Shown here: one piece after another, positions 11,836 to 22,624 of the stretch
Numbering within the stretch: position 1 is the first letter of the stretch
How the letters are laid out: every line of letters starts with the position of its first letter
NCBI GenBank assembly: GCA_016490735.1
Contig: JAEMWC010000077.1
Span: forward strand, 770,001 to 834,000
From: Pachyseris speciosa
Taxonomy: Eukaryota > Cnidaria > Anthozoa > Scleractinia > Pachyseridae
DNA length: 64,000 nt
Direction of reading: 5' to 3'
Position numbers and translations under genes: made by a program
The notes under the pieces: generated by a model
Told to the model about the DNA's origin: nothing
The model's input: the letters and a program-made list of their open reading frames with translations, nothing else
The model's database searches: none

Positions 11836-12455
11836 CTCAAGCAGTTTAAGGCCTGGGTCAGGGGCGTTTATTGGAAAAAAACGGTTTTTTTTTTTGTAAT
11901 ATAACAGTCCAGAGGAATGACACTGAAACGAAATTCGGCACATGGGAAGTTCTCATTATCCTTAACATTTTCACATGCAATAAACGTTATCATAGATCAC
12001 GTGACGTGTCACGTGACCATTTCTTTGAAATCATCACTTATTTGAGGAGTAGGTGATGGTTGTAGGATATATTATCGAATAAAAACGCTTTTCTTATGCG
12101 TATTAATTATTTCCAGCGTCTCACGCTTGGAGTGACTGTCCATCGTTCTCAACAAAAAAGTTGTGAGGGCAAAGGTCATTTTTCGTCACTCCAAGCGTAG
12201 AAAGTTAGATAATTTGGGTTTCTTTTAGAAAAGCTAATTTATTTATCTGTAAACTTAAAATCCGCCACCGCATCGTCGATTTAAGACTTTTTCAAATTTT
12301 GATCACGTGATCAAATTTATACGTTAAGGCAAACAAGGACAACAAGATTTATCTTCAGGAAAAGTTTCATTCGGTTCTAGGCAATCTGGAGAAAGATATT
12401 GGCGATCAACCATATTTCTGAACATATTTCTAAACCCAGGCCTTAAACTGCTTGA
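11836..12455. mobile_element. Short non-autonomous element with 22-bp inverted ends
   Basis: TCAAGCAGTTTAAGGCCTGG at the left end is matched by its reverse complement ending at 12455. Inside, a second inverted pair (CTTGGAGTGAC near 12128 and GTCACTCCAAGCG near 12186) and the palindromic CACGTGACGTGTCACGTG near 11999 give further symmetry. There is no coding potential. The call rests on the inverted ends only; no target duplication was established. Confidence 0.5.
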
Positions 12456-12514
12456 GTTCAAAGACACAAGATGAATCGAAGTTTTCCGATGTGTCACAAC
12501 AAGCATCATTTATC

Positions 12515-12780
12515 GGTTCGTGTCTGTTTCTTTGCAGTGTATATTCATACACCCCTATCAACATATATCCCTTGAAAATTGCTTTACAGCTCAACCATTT
12601 ATGACTTACAATAATTATAACACTTTAAATATTAAAAAAAGAATATGAAAAAAAAAGGAACGCAAAAAACTAAAAAAAAAAAAAGAAGAAGAAAAAGAAA
12701 AGGTGTCGATTACGGGAGTCGAAACCGGAACATCTGCATTTCAAGCAATCAAGATGACCGGTAGGTTACGGTCATTGAGC
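12515..12780 (+). repeat. Dispersed repeat copy (partner at 7370-7640)
   Basis: Collinear with 7370-7640 over several blocks, followed by an A/G-rich tract (12640-12705). It is one of two copies in the window of the same non-coding interspersed repeat. Confidence 0.7.
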
Positions 12781-13214
12781 ATGGCTATTTAGGTAAAAAT
12801 AGTTAACTTATTCCAAAATGACCATTATTAGCGCTTGCGCAGAAACGCCGGAAGTGAGCTTTGAGGCTGAAACTCGAAGACGACAACGACGCCGGCGACG
12901 AAGAAAATCGGAGCTCATTTTCAGAAAAGGGTGGCGTTCCTCGCCCGAGTAATAATTGTATCCAGAAAGTAATTGATAATTAAAAAGCGGTGGGAGCATG
13001 ATGCTGTTGACAAATTCATCTCGGCACACTTCGCAGGCATAAATTACCTCCCAAGGACCTCAAATTTCATTCAAAACTTTTTGCCTTTAACAAAATTGTT
13101 TGGTTAGCACTCAATAACAGCTAAAAATAACGGCTAAAAATATTACTAAGATACACAAAAGTGAGAGAATAAATATATGAAAATTATATATTTGAACTGC
13201 GGATTAATGATTAA
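12781..13214. other. Non-coding stretch, nothing recognised
   Basis: Short frames only, without domain signal. Nothing supportable. Confidence 0.35.
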
Positions 13215-13740
13215 AGTGCCTATGAAGCGAAATTTGTTTCTCGCTTATTTTAAATTTTAATAATAATAATTTAGAACTTACATAGCGCATTTTCCATGTG
13301 TATATGATCAAATGCATAAAACTCATGATCAAATGCATAAGACTCAACATTCCAAAGTTTGAGGTGCTCTTGAGATTAAAATTGGCGATTTTAAGGGCGT
13401 TTGAAGTTGGGCTAGTTTGTCCTCAAAAATGGCATTTGAATCGCACGGCCAAAAAGACACGTGACAGTAGCTATGATGTATTTTGGGGACAAGTATTCCA
13501 ACTATTTCCCTATATTTCTTAAGCGCAAACACATTTTTGTACCCAAAATGACGCCACATCATAGAATTTCGCGAATAAAATCGACCCAGACCCCTGACCA
13601 TTTTTAAAGGCAAAATAGCTCAACTTCAAACGCCCGTAAAATCGCCAATTTTAATCACGAGCACCTCAAATTTTGAGATTCTTGCGCTTTAGGGGTAAAC
13701 TTTAAAATACGCAAGAAACAAATTTTGCTTCATAGGCACT
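13215..13740. mobile_element. Fold-back MITE with a SINE tail inside its left arm
   Basis: The ends AGTGCCTATGAAGCGAAATT and its complement at 13721-13740 are inverted copies extending about 40 bp. A second inverted pair lies further in (AAAATTGGCGATTTTAAGGG near 13378 and its complement near 13635). The left arm is interrupted at about 13256-13335 by sequence matching the tail of the SINE at 21213 (TAGCGCATTTTCCATGTGTA on this strand). So a hairpin-forming element was later hit by a SINE fragment. Confidence 0.75.
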
Positions 13741-13886
13741 TGAAATATGTGATTGATCATCGCAGTTATGAACACTACTTAAGCAGTAGTGAAAATAAAG
13801 CCTGAAAAAATTCAGGCTTGTACGGGATTCGAACCCACGACCTCTCCGATACCGGTGCAGCGCTCTAGCGACTGAGCTAACAAGCC
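13741..13886 (-). mobile_element. tRNA-derived SINE, family 1
   Basis: Reading the minus strand from 13886, a tRNA-like head shows the A-box region TTAGCTCAGTCGCTAGAGC and B box GGTTCGAATCC. The acceptor-like GGCTTGT and ACAAGCC pair, but the anticodon stem has mismatches. A non-tRNA body follows (AAATAAAGCC complement, then CACTACTTAAGCAGTAGTG). The same head-plus-body occurs at 27975-28143 on the + strand, which shows that it is an interspersed SINE and not a single tRNA gene. Confidence 0.85.
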
Positions 13887-13982
13887 ATTTGGGACTTGGT
13901 CGTTTTGTTGGTTCGTAATATACCCGTGAGTGGTGAATATGTGAGAATGAATATATGAAAATCACAAACATGTAAAGTGGCG

Positions 13983-14139
13983 GTTCTGATCCACACCCGC
14001 ACAATATACTCTTATTTCCTCATTTTAAGTCTTAAATCGATATGTTCTTAACTCCTCACGCCGCTCGTCGTTAAGAACATATCGGTTTAAGACTTAAAAT
14101 GAGGAAATAAGAGTATATTGTGCGGGTGTGGATCAGAAC
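13983..14139. repeat. Long near-perfect palindrome, 70-bp arms
   Basis: The arm 13983-14052 (GTTCTGATCCACACCCGCAC ...) is matched by its reverse complement at 14070-14139 with one visible mismatch, around a 17-bp spacer. With a small gap the similarity extends about 15 bp further on each side (the CACTTTACATGT blocks). On transcription or strand separation this would make a long stable hairpin. No gene is involved. Confidence 0.9.
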
Positions 14140-14155
14140 GCACCACTTTACATGT

Positions 14156-15284
14156 GTGTGTATTAACATAACAAATTTTAACAAAACAGAACAATAAAAC
14201 CTCTTAATAAGCGTGTGTGAATCAGCCCCGCACCCCATTTGAAGAAAAGTTATGTATAGGTATACAAAGGATGGCAGCAGCACGCGTGGGGGAAGAGGTG
14301 GTAAACGAGTACTACGGCAAAGCCGCCCCAGCGAGGAATCATCGGCCCGCCCGCCCAAGCCGATGTTTTGTACTTAGTGGCGCATTTGCCACAAGAAATT
14401 AAAGAAAAGATTTTGAAATATCTTATTTCATTAAAAAATTAAAGAAAGACACCAAATGGGGTGGAAGGAAGGCCTTTTTAATCAAATGAAGAGAAAAGAT
14501 TGGGTTGGAGGTTAATTAATTGCGAAATTATTGAGAGTGCACGGTTACTAGAAGATGAAGAGGAAGATGAAGAGGAAGATGAAGATGAAAAATTTGAGAG
14601 TGGATTTCAGAGAGCACTTGAGGAAGAATTTGATAGATCACCTTTTATTCAATCAATTCTAATGTTAGCATTTACAATAATGCAAAATCAATTGGGCGAG
14701 CACAATAATTAATTAATAAGATTCGAATGCTACAGCTCACTCACATAAAGCTGCTTTTTGTTATCCCACAGCTTTTACATTTCGCCGTTACAATTTTTCT
14801 TCTATTTTTTGTTGTTTTGAATTTTATTGTGCCCCGAACATTAGGGGGGTTTTCTTTCCTTCCTTCACACAGTAAAGATCCTCCATTATATATTGTGAGT
14901 TTTGCTGTATATTTAATTTAAAATACTGCCCTTTGTCTGACCCTTTACCTGAAGAGTTAGCATAACCTTTGCTGTGGGTTTCCGTTTCGAATGGGTAATC
15001 AAACTACGTCATCATGTTTTGGGGTTTCTAGATTTTTTCGCTTTTTACACATGCGTATTAATTTTTTTCCTTTGAAAATTTCATTTATGTACCACAGGCG
15101 TAAAATTGAAAATACAAACGCATATGAAAGGGTTTTTCAAACACATAAATTGTGGCTTGTATACAAAGTATCTAACGATTGGAAAAAGCGGGGGCCTTTC
15201 GTTAGCGAAATGTATACAAGCCACCCCATGGTATAACGAAAAACACCCGCCGTTATTCCATGGGTTAAAAAACTAAAAAAAATC
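14156..15284. other. No supportable gene; acidic frame noted
   Basis: A 70-residue + strand frame at 14500-14712 has a strongly acidic run (EDEEEDEEEDEDEKFE) but no ATG start and no known domain. It could be a remnant of a transposon protein. The rest shows nothing. Near 15222 and 15255 two CCATGG/CCATGGG blocks form a small inverted pair. Confidence 0.35.
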
Positions 15285-15560
15285 ACCCTGAGATGGTGTC
15301 GGGTTGTTGGGTAGAGCTATGGTGGGGTGAAAAAACAATCGAACAAATACTTGGCCCTAAGAGGGTCTGATAGGGCCAGAGCGGAGTGATGGTGGGAAAA
15401 ACAAAAACGGATATTGCCCTGGTGGTGTGGTGGTGGGCGAAAAAACAAATAAACAAATAAATAATTGGCCCCAAGAGGGTCTGATAGGGCCTGAGGGGAG
15501 TGGTGGTGGGAACAAAAAGGATAGTGCTCTGGTAGTGTGGTGGTGGGAAATTCAAAAAAC
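15285..15560. repeat. Tandem repeat, period about 114 bp, just over two copies
   Basis: TTGGCCCTAAGAGGGTCTGATAGGGCC-type blocks recur at 15351 and 15465, each followed by a GAGTGGTGGTGGG and AAAACAA-rich segment. The GTGGTGGTGGG motif appears in each half-unit. The repeat lies just outside the left side of the old Polinton remnant and could belong to its end. Confidence 0.75.
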
Positions 15561-15616
15561 CTCTCACGAGGGACGGGTGGTAATTCAAATTCCAAATTAA
15601 GTCCCTCGTGAGAGGT
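15561..15616. repeat. 15-bp inverted repeat around a 26-bp loop
   Basis: CCTCTCACGAGGGAC and its exact reverse complement GTCCCTCGTGAGAGG flank a short AT-rich loop. It could be part of an element terminus, but no partner was found at the other end of the remnant. Confidence 0.7.
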
Positions 15617-15959
15617 GCTGGTGGCCACCAGTTTTGCTATTTTTTTCCGCATCTTTCATCGCTTCAAAAATTCAAAGGAAATTTTTCTGACCTCTTTTTG
15701 CCAAACAGGCGTTGAAAGCTCAAGGAAAAAACACGCAATAGAATGGAACAGAGCAATCATTCTGTTCCAGAATATGTACATCGGCCTGTTCAATTTTCGT
15801 TTTTCAAGAAGCTTACATAGAATTTTACGTTTCTTCCTTCAAATTTTAGTTCAAAGCAGCGCTCGCCACGAGATTTTTTCTGACCTCCTCGCGAACCTCT
15901 TCCCTTATTTTTTTAAGATCTGGAGGGCTAGAATCAGGCTGTTTTATTTTTTTTTTTTT

Positions 15960-16503
15960 TTGCGAATTTTGCACGCAAAGCCTCTTTCATTTGGGCATAG
16001 CTTTTCATTTCATGTGTAGCACGCTCAATATCCGTTACCCGATTATCATCGAATGCTTTGGAAACAAAAGCATTTTCGCAATGGCCAAAGCACTCAGTCT
16101 GTTGTGCTTATTAACTTTCGCTTCAAGTTTTTTTGTAGACACTAGTCAAAACGGTGGAAACTCCACCGCAAACACCACCCACAACACCGAGAGGAACACT
16201 GACAACAATTCCAACGCCCGTCAGTGCAGAGGCGACAGCCCCGGAAGACAGAGCAGCAGTTGTAACTCCAAGACCGGCAACAGCATAGCTGCAGGCCTTT
16301 TGTGCCTTTTTGTATTTTTTTTAGCACAATTCTGTAGTGCTCCGCCTCGTCAGAAATCTGCTTTCAATTTTGCTGAGCTCAGTCAGCCGGAAAGTTTCAG
16401 CATTGGGAAAATTAGGGTACAATGGTGTACACTGCTGTTCTGCCACACTTTCGGGTGGAGCAGATGCCTCAATGGCAAATGGCATCACATCCTCATTCGG
16501 CAT
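15960..16503 (-). pseudogene. Broken hydrophobic/coiled membrane protein of Polinton remnant 1
   Basis: A minus-strand frame starts at ATG 16503 (MPNEDVMPFAIEASAPPES) and runs to a stop near 16321. Shifted frames downstream then give an Ala/Gly/Val-rich hydrophobic segment and a Lys-rich end (THEMKSYAQMKEALRAKFAKK). The pieces add up to one former gene with at least two frame changes. The hydrophobic middle suggests a membrane segment. Function unknown; it is placed as the outermost gene of the remnant. Confidence 0.5.
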
Positions 16504-16528
16504 GGTATAATTAACCAATTTTTTTTCT

Positions 16529-17274
16529 TTAAATTATCATCAACTCAAAGTAAAGGCTTTGTCTGCGGAAATTAAACAGTTCTCCATTTTCATCTTTGAC
16601 CGAAAGCGTCACACTGTTCACATGTTCACTCGTCGAAGCAGCGCGAAAGACTTGCTGTTCGGGCACACGATAGTTTATAGTTTCAAAAGACTCCCCAACA
16701 ATGTCAAACTTGGCAAGAAGGTTTGTTTTTGCACCATTCAACAAATTTTGGTCTTTGTCAACCAAGTCGCAGTACTCGCATGTTGAGTTTGGAAATAAGT
16801 GTATCGCTATCGATAAGCTGGGGGACGCCAAGAAGGTCCATCAAATTTCTGGAAAACTGAATTCTGTTTTCAGAGTTTTTTTAGCACAACAATGCCAACG
16901 CTATCAATAAGCTGGGGGACGCCAAGAAAGTCCATCAAATTTCTGGAAAACTGAATTCTGTTTTCAGAGTTTTTTAGCACTACAATGCCAGTGGGGCTAT
17001 TCGCCTCAGCGGTGATTTTTACACCGAGTTCTTTAAAAACTGAATTCAGGGTTTTTGCCAGACCTTTGGGGGTGTAATTCCCTGGAGGAAACCCTTTTCC
17101 AGTCGTGACTTGATTATGGTAATCTAATAACTTAATTGTCTCAGCCCTTTTCAAATCAAGCCAAGAATTACAAAGCGAGCAGGAAATAAGCTGGACATAA
17201 TCAGCTTTCGGAACTTTCTCGTCGAAATAGACGGTGCAGGGGTTGTCAGTTGTGAAAATGGTGATCACAACCAT
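16529..17274 (-). pseudogene. Broken minor capsid (penton-like) protein of Polinton remnant 1
   Basis: The frame begins with ATG at 17274 and has an opening typical of Polinton minor capsid (penton-like) proteins: a short beta-rich start, VYFDEKVPKADYVQLISCSL, then basic and hydrophobic strands. The C-terminal third lies in another frame (16529-16831). The break is explained by a 94-bp tandem duplication inside the gene (16802-16990), which shifts the frame. In the virion model of Polintons this protein would form the single jelly-roll vertex capsomer. Assignment is by pattern and position, next to the other virion genes. Confidence 0.6.
16802..16990. repeat. 94-bp tandem duplication inside the penton-like pseudogene
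   Basis: TAAGCTGGGGGACGCCAAGA with the following TCCATCAAATTTCTGGAAAA occurs at about 16814 and again about 94 bp later. The two copies differ at only a few bases. The duplication adds a length not divisible by three and so breaks the minus-strand gene. Confidence 0.9.
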
Positions 17275-17330
17275 TGTATTTCAAGGAAAGATAAACATAT
17301 AATTGAAAATATTGCCACACTTTATAAGTG

Positions 17331-19026
17331 ATGGCTAACATCTCGCAGTGGATGCAAACGCCAGAAGCCCGCCAAATTTTAAAAAACGCGCAAGACAAGG
17401 CATGGGGCCCCTTTTTGGCAAAATACCCATATGCCGACATAAGCAAATTTGTAGCCAGCGTTAATTTCACGGAGGTTCACAAAGCGGGGCCCGACTATCT
17501 GAAAAGCGTTTTCGGTTCAGACAAAAAATATTGGCCCGAAGCGATGAAACAGGCTCTGGGATTAAATGCTGCCCATGGGGCAGGGTTTCCACTCCAGCTT
17601 TGCGCCGTTTCGGGCCGCCCGCCGCAGACAATCCTAGCGGTCGATTTCACAGAAATAAAAATTCAGTCGCAGATTGGCGAAAAGCTGAACGGTTTGCAAA
17701 AAATTTACGTCACACCTACAGCCTTTTCACAACACAGTACAGGCAGATTATTAAAGACACAAAGATAACATTCAAAACATCAAAACATCAAAAGTTGCCA
17801 GAAAATGGCTCGGCGACCCACACATGGGGTTTTGGCCTCAACAGCTGAACTTTGCGTTTTGGTGTGCAACAACGGGTTGCGGGGTTTCAAGAGAGATTTT
17901 GACTGGGGACGTTTTGGGGAATTCTACGGGAGCCGAGCAGCTCCGCTCCTCTTATCTTTTTCATGTTTATTTCACAACAAGGCGAATTCTTTTCGAGATG
18001 GGCGGGTATCAAAGCATAAGCTCTTTGCCCGACGGCCCCAATTTTAACCAGAAGGATAACAAATACGACGAAGCTTCTTTCAGAAGGATGTGAGCAGAAT
18101 TCGGTGCCAATCCAAGCTCAGACTTTCGTTTCACACACGGTCAAAACCACGGCCTATGCTATGTGTTCATTCTGTACGACAACGGAGACTTTGCGCAAAA
18201 GTTTTGCCAGTACCCAACGCCCCTTTCCAACCCATCCAATCAAAGGTTTGCAGATGAGGGAGGCACAGATGATGATGGCAATAAGCTCCATTTTATCAGA
18301 AATGACCAGGGCGCAGACAAACAGTTTGAGTATTTTGTGCCGGATGCCGCGTACGGGCTCACTCAGGCCGGCATGGCTCGCCTGAACCAATCAATAGAAG
18401 CGTTTGTTTATTACATTCTCGGCGCCCAGGTAAACGTCAGAAGCAGCATTCTTGGAAACGGCGGGCGAGCCAAGGAAGCGCAACGAGAATTCCTTATTCT
18501 TCAGGAGGACGCCATCCGGACACCAGATATTTCGAAGAGCGTTCAGCGCTATCAGCTTGCTGTGGACAAAGCAAAGGTTCGTTTGAATCTGGCATTGGCA
18601 CCGGGGTGCTGGCTGATGCCATCGAATATGGTTCTGAACTCAGGAAGCGTGGTTGGTTACAACAACAAGCTCAAGCAGGCGAGGCCGGGGATGAAACTTA
18701 GGATAAACAATGATGTGAATCAGGGAACAAAAAAGCGTCCCTTCACCTTATGGCGGGGGGCCTCTCAAAAGTTCACCCACCCGAACAGCCATCCTTCAAA
18801 CCCAATTCACAAGGCAGCCACAAAAGAAAAACCAAAAATTCCAATTTTAAAGCCACAACAGCAGGAAAACACAAATCTGGAAACTGTTCCAACTCCGCTG
18901 GCAGATTCAGGAAACGATGCCCACAACGTGAACAAAATAATCGTCGTGATAGGCGCCCTTATTATTGCGGGGGTGGTTTTCTTTTCAATGGGGCGGCGCA
19001 AATCTGAAACTAGCGATTCTTCTTAA
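17331..19026 (+). pseudogene. Broken large C-terminally membrane-anchored protein of Polinton remnant 1
   Basis: Three overlapping frames in succession (17331-17600, about 17600-18093, 18163-19026) read as one former protein of about 560 residues. It begins MANISQWMQTPEARQILKNA and ends with a hydrophobic helix IIVVIGALIIAGVVFFSMG followed by a basic tail, i.e. a tail-anchored membrane protein. Breaks are a frameshift near 17600, a second shift near 17830 and a stop at 18091-18093. It lies between the two virion-gene groups, so a structural or entry role is plausible, but I do not recognise the family. Confidence 0.55.
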
Positions 19027-20403
19027 CATACCTCTCCACCAGAAAAGAAACCACAGCCAGAATAATCAGCCAGGTATGCTCGGCCAGAAAACCGATGGAC
19101 TCACCGGCAGTTTTTAAAAGGAAAGAAACCATCGAGCCGATCAGGCCAGGCAGAAGAGAACCCGTTTTTTGCCCAATTTCTTTCAAGCCGTTTCCCAGCC
19201 CTTTCCCGAGGGCTTTCAAAGAGCTGGTAATAGCTCCAATTACAGCGCCAATCGTGACACCGGTCACAAGAACAATCGCTGTGATAGTAACGCCGTTTTT
19301 TTTTTTAAATCGCCTTGACCCTCCAACGTAGCGGAAGCGCCTCTTCTCTTTCCGAAATCTGTGTTTGCAATAGCGCGAGCTCCTCGTTTCTTTCGGCCAC
19401 CCTGTCTTCCGTGGCTTGTTTGTCAGAAGTGGAGGCGTCTTGATCGTCGATTATTGCCTGGTCTTGCTCGTTCTGACGCTGAATCTCAGCTTCTTGTTCT
19501 GTCAGATCATCAAGGGGTCTTGTGTCAATGAGCGTCTCTTTTACTCTCTTCATCTTAAAGGCTTGCCCCGATTTGGCCGATCCTGGTTCTTTCTTGAGCT
19601 ATTTGGCGCGCCCGCTGCTTTGCTTGTTTTTCCAAAGCAGCCAGCTCTTTTTTCTTATTTTCAAAATCTTCTTGGTAGTTTTTCTTAAGCTGCTGCAGCT
19701 CGCGCAATTCCGATTCATTTTCGAGGTTCGATCCTTCGAATTGTCCAATCCTGGCTTGAGTTCGTTCGATTTTTATTCGCAGATCTTTTAATTCTTGGGC
19801 CACTCTTTCTTTTTGCGTATTCACCCGTTCAGCGTCTTTAAGTTGTTTTCCTGCTTCTCTCAGGCTCTGCCGGGGTTTTCTTATTTCTTCATTATAGTTA
19901 GAAATCAGAGATTCAGCTTCTGGCCCAAGTTCTTTTTTAAAGTTGTCTGTAAATTTTTCGAGAGGGTCACTGCAATACTTTTCGAGAATTTCGGTATCAC
20001 CGCCTTTCGAACCCAACGATACAATTGTTGTCTTATTTTCGGGGTTTTTTTTGCTGAAACCAATGGAGCCTAATTTTGCAAAATCCACTCGGGGAAACCT
20101 TTTCCTGATAAAATATCTTGCTCTTTCAAGCAAAACCGGCTTGTCATCTTGATGAGTAAAATCCCCGAGTAAAGGTATGCCGTCGCCACCAAAATTGGTC
20201 TCAGCATAAGATGTGTCGGGGAGCCCACTCGTTTCGTTCAAATGAGTCCGCATCGGAATTTCTTCAACACCATGATATGGTTTAGATGCGGATCCTGGTT
20301 GAAAGGGCTGTGTTCTGTCAACCTCTTCCTCTTCATCATCATTATTTTTTTAAACAAATCATAGGGGTCTTCCATTTCCGCTTCATAGCCACCCTCTGCC
20401 ATT
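19010..20403 (-). pseudogene. Broken coiled-coil protein with C-terminal membrane segment
   Basis: The minus-strand frames 20253-19555, 19553-19305 and 19267-19010 follow each other closely. The first is a long heptad-rich, Lys/Glu/Gln-rich coiled coil. The second continues with acidic coil. The third is Gly-rich and hydrophobic, ending in LIILAVVSFLVERYVKKNR. An A/T homopolymer at about 19292-19303 separates the last two and another near 20345 separates the start (ATG 20403) from the main part. I infer a single former gene with several indels. Role unknown; virion protein likely from position. Confidence 0.5.
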
Positions 20404-20435
20404 GCGTATTAATAAAAAGTTAAATTAATTTTGAA

Positions 20436-21301
20436 TTGAACTTTTTAACTCTGGTTTATATCATTGCCGCAGTGCATGAAAGCCTTCTTCCGACGCACAA
20501 AGAAAAAACGCTCGGCGCAATGAAAGCAGAGCGCCAGGTTAATCGAATAACATTTGATAAGAGTGAATTCAACCCCGGTGAGACTCTTTATGTTTCAGTT
20601 CCCAAACTTAATGGAAAAAAGGTCCTCGTCCCTGGCTCGCTTTCCCTGCTGTTCGACATAGATTTACCTGGCGGCCACGCCTACAGCCATCACGTGCAAA
20701 ACGTCTCGCGGGTGCTGGTTGACAAGATGGTCGTAAAGTATGAGGGCCACATTATGCAGGACACGATCGGCTACGACATTTTCAAAATCTGCGAGGACCT
20801 TTTCCTTTCCCAGGAGGAGCGGGACAACATGATTCTCGAGGGCATCCAGAGCGACAACCTCAACAAGATTCGCTCAGGCGCCGGCGACAAGCCCACCTCT
20901 GGCGTCGCTGCGGAAACCAAGCTGGAAACCATTTACAAAAACAAGTACCGTATCCGTCCCGACCACCATATCCTGTCCGATCACGGAATCTTTTACCCCC
21001 AAGCTCTTTCCAACAACCTTTTGTTCGAACTTACCCTCGGAAATGCTGATAATGTCGTGAAAGGCTCTGACACCACAAAACTCAAATAAAAGCTGACAAA
21101 CATCCAGATGGAGTACGAAATGATTCGAAGCGAACCTTTGGCTACCGCGGCGGAGAGTGTTTACACCAGCAGGCAAAAGTTCTTGTATGACCATGTGCAC
21201 CGGGAAGAGGTTGGGGAGCAGGGATGCGCAGTGGTGAGAGCACTCGCCTTCCACCAATGTCGCCCGGGTTCGATTCCCGAACTCGACGTCATATGTGGGT
21301 T

Positions 21302-21345
<44 letters not shown>

Positions 21346-22011
21346 CGGGTTCTCCGATTTTCCCCTCTCCACAAAAACCAACATTTCCAAATTCCAATTT
21401 CATCTGCTTGTAAAGCGCATTTGATCATATACACATGGAAAATGCGCTATATAAGTTCTAAATTAAAATTTAAAAAAAAATTATTTGCAAAAGTATCTAC
21501 AACACGTATAAACCTGAGGGTTAACCCACAAAGAAGGTCTTTGAAAGGAATTCTTCTCCTTTTCATCGAACCTCACACCGCGAGTGCCAGGGACTCGGAA
21601 ACGTTTTTCAACCCCGACATAAAAAAAGTAAACATCAAAGTTAACGGCGCGCCCAACCGACTCTACAACAACGGCTTCGATGGTAGAGATATTTGGGAGG
21701 AAGTCAGCCGCTTTTTCATGACACAACACATGAATTTGACTAAGTTTTACACAGGCGACCGCTTCGGGCTTCTCATTGACTTAAGGACAATGGCAGCCCA
21801 GGAAATGCACGGTGGTGGGATTAGACTTGTCAACACGAAGGACGGGGTACAGCTTGAGATCGAGCGGACCGCCAGCGGATCTGGAAACGTCAATTGCCAT
21901 GTTTTCACAATCAGCGACTCGCAGTTAAACATTCTCCAAAAGCAATTACATTCTGTAGAGAATGGAATCTGGAGAATTGGAATCATTGCAATACTAATAT
22001 ATGAACCCTGA
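20436..22011 (+). pseudogene. Broken major capsid protein of Polinton remnant 1
   Basis: The first frame (20436-21089, likely initiating at ATG 20520) carries features of Polinton double jelly-roll capsid proteins: an N-terminal strand-rich part with LVPGSLSLLFDI and LVDKMVVKYEG. Translation is cut by a TAA at 21087-21089, and the same frame continues for about 40 residues beyond it. A tRNA-derived SINE then interrupts the gene at about 21213-21480. The C-terminal part resumes in 21490-21960 (KKVNIKVNGAPNRLYNNG). So at least one nonsense change and one insertion have inactivated it. Confidence 0.75.
21213..21480 (+). mobile_element. tRNA-derived SINE, family 2, inside the capsid pseudogene
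   Basis: The head has an A-box-like TGCGCAGTGGTGAGAGC and a B box GGGTTCGATTCCC. The body is CT-rich (TTCTCTTCTCTGCTCCGAG) and the tail reads AAAATGCGCTATATAAGTTC before an A-rich end. The tail of the same family occurs in reverse at 13256-13335. Exact target duplications were not resolved. Its position inside a former capsid gene shows that it arrived after, or during, the decay of the Polinton. Confidence 0.85.
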
Positions 22012-22600
22012 TAATATTCCATTCAATGCTCTCATCGTGGGGCCGACAAATTCAGGCAAAAAAAGGTTCATGGTTGACCAGCTCAAAGGCCCTTTGCGTG
22101 GCAAGTTGGACTTCATCGTTCTTATTTGTCCGACATTCGCTTATAACAAGACCATCTTCCGATTTGGGAAAAATGATCCGCGGGTGTATGTGATAATTTG
22201 CGAGCAGCACGAGGTGGAACTTTGTTTGAAGATAGTAACCTATTATTTTGAGGGAACCAACACGCTGATAATCCTTGACGACTGCGCCGTCTCGAAAGAG
22301 GTAAAAAAGCGTACAGGCGTGCTGGTGCATCTCGCCTTTTCTGCAAGGCACATGGGAATCAGCGTGTGGGTGCTGACCCAAAAGTACACCAGCATAACCG
22401 CGTCTCTCCGGGAAAACATCGCGGCAGTCGTTCTTTTTTACAACCCCTCAGCCAAGACCATGAAATCTACATTTGAGGACTATGTAGGAGACCTGCCCCC
22501 AGAAGAGTAAAAAAGCATGATTTCAAAGCTGAAAGAGCGAAAGTTTTCTTTCCTTGTGTTCTCGCTGCGGCACCCCTTCCGAGTGCGGTTGTTTCCGAAT
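22001..22600 (+). pseudogene. Broken FtsK/HerA-type packaging ATPase of Polinton remnant 1
   Basis: A 169-residue frame from ATG 22001 has a P-loop-like segment VGPTNSGKKRF near its start, in which the usual Thr/Ser after Gly-Lys is Lys, and a Walker B-type LIILDDC about residues 88-94, followed by VWVLTQKYTSI. A TAA at 22508-22510 ends it, and about 25 similar-looking residues continue in frame behind the stop. The A32-like ATPase of Polintons is thought to pump DNA into capsids. Its position directly after the capsid gene fits. Confidence 0.75.
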
Positions 22601-22624
22601 AAAAAAAAGAAGCTAAATATAACG

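Noticed and set aside
13812..13886. Functional tRNA gene (Thr-like anticodon) on the minus strand
   Set aside because: The anticodon stem has mismatches, and the same head with the same non-tRNA body recurs at 27975-28143, so it is a SINE head.
15283..15652. Two overlapping minus-strand frames with repeated PTTTPLRPYQTLLGP-type segments
   Set aside because: They are translations of the 114-bp tandem repeat and not a protein gene.
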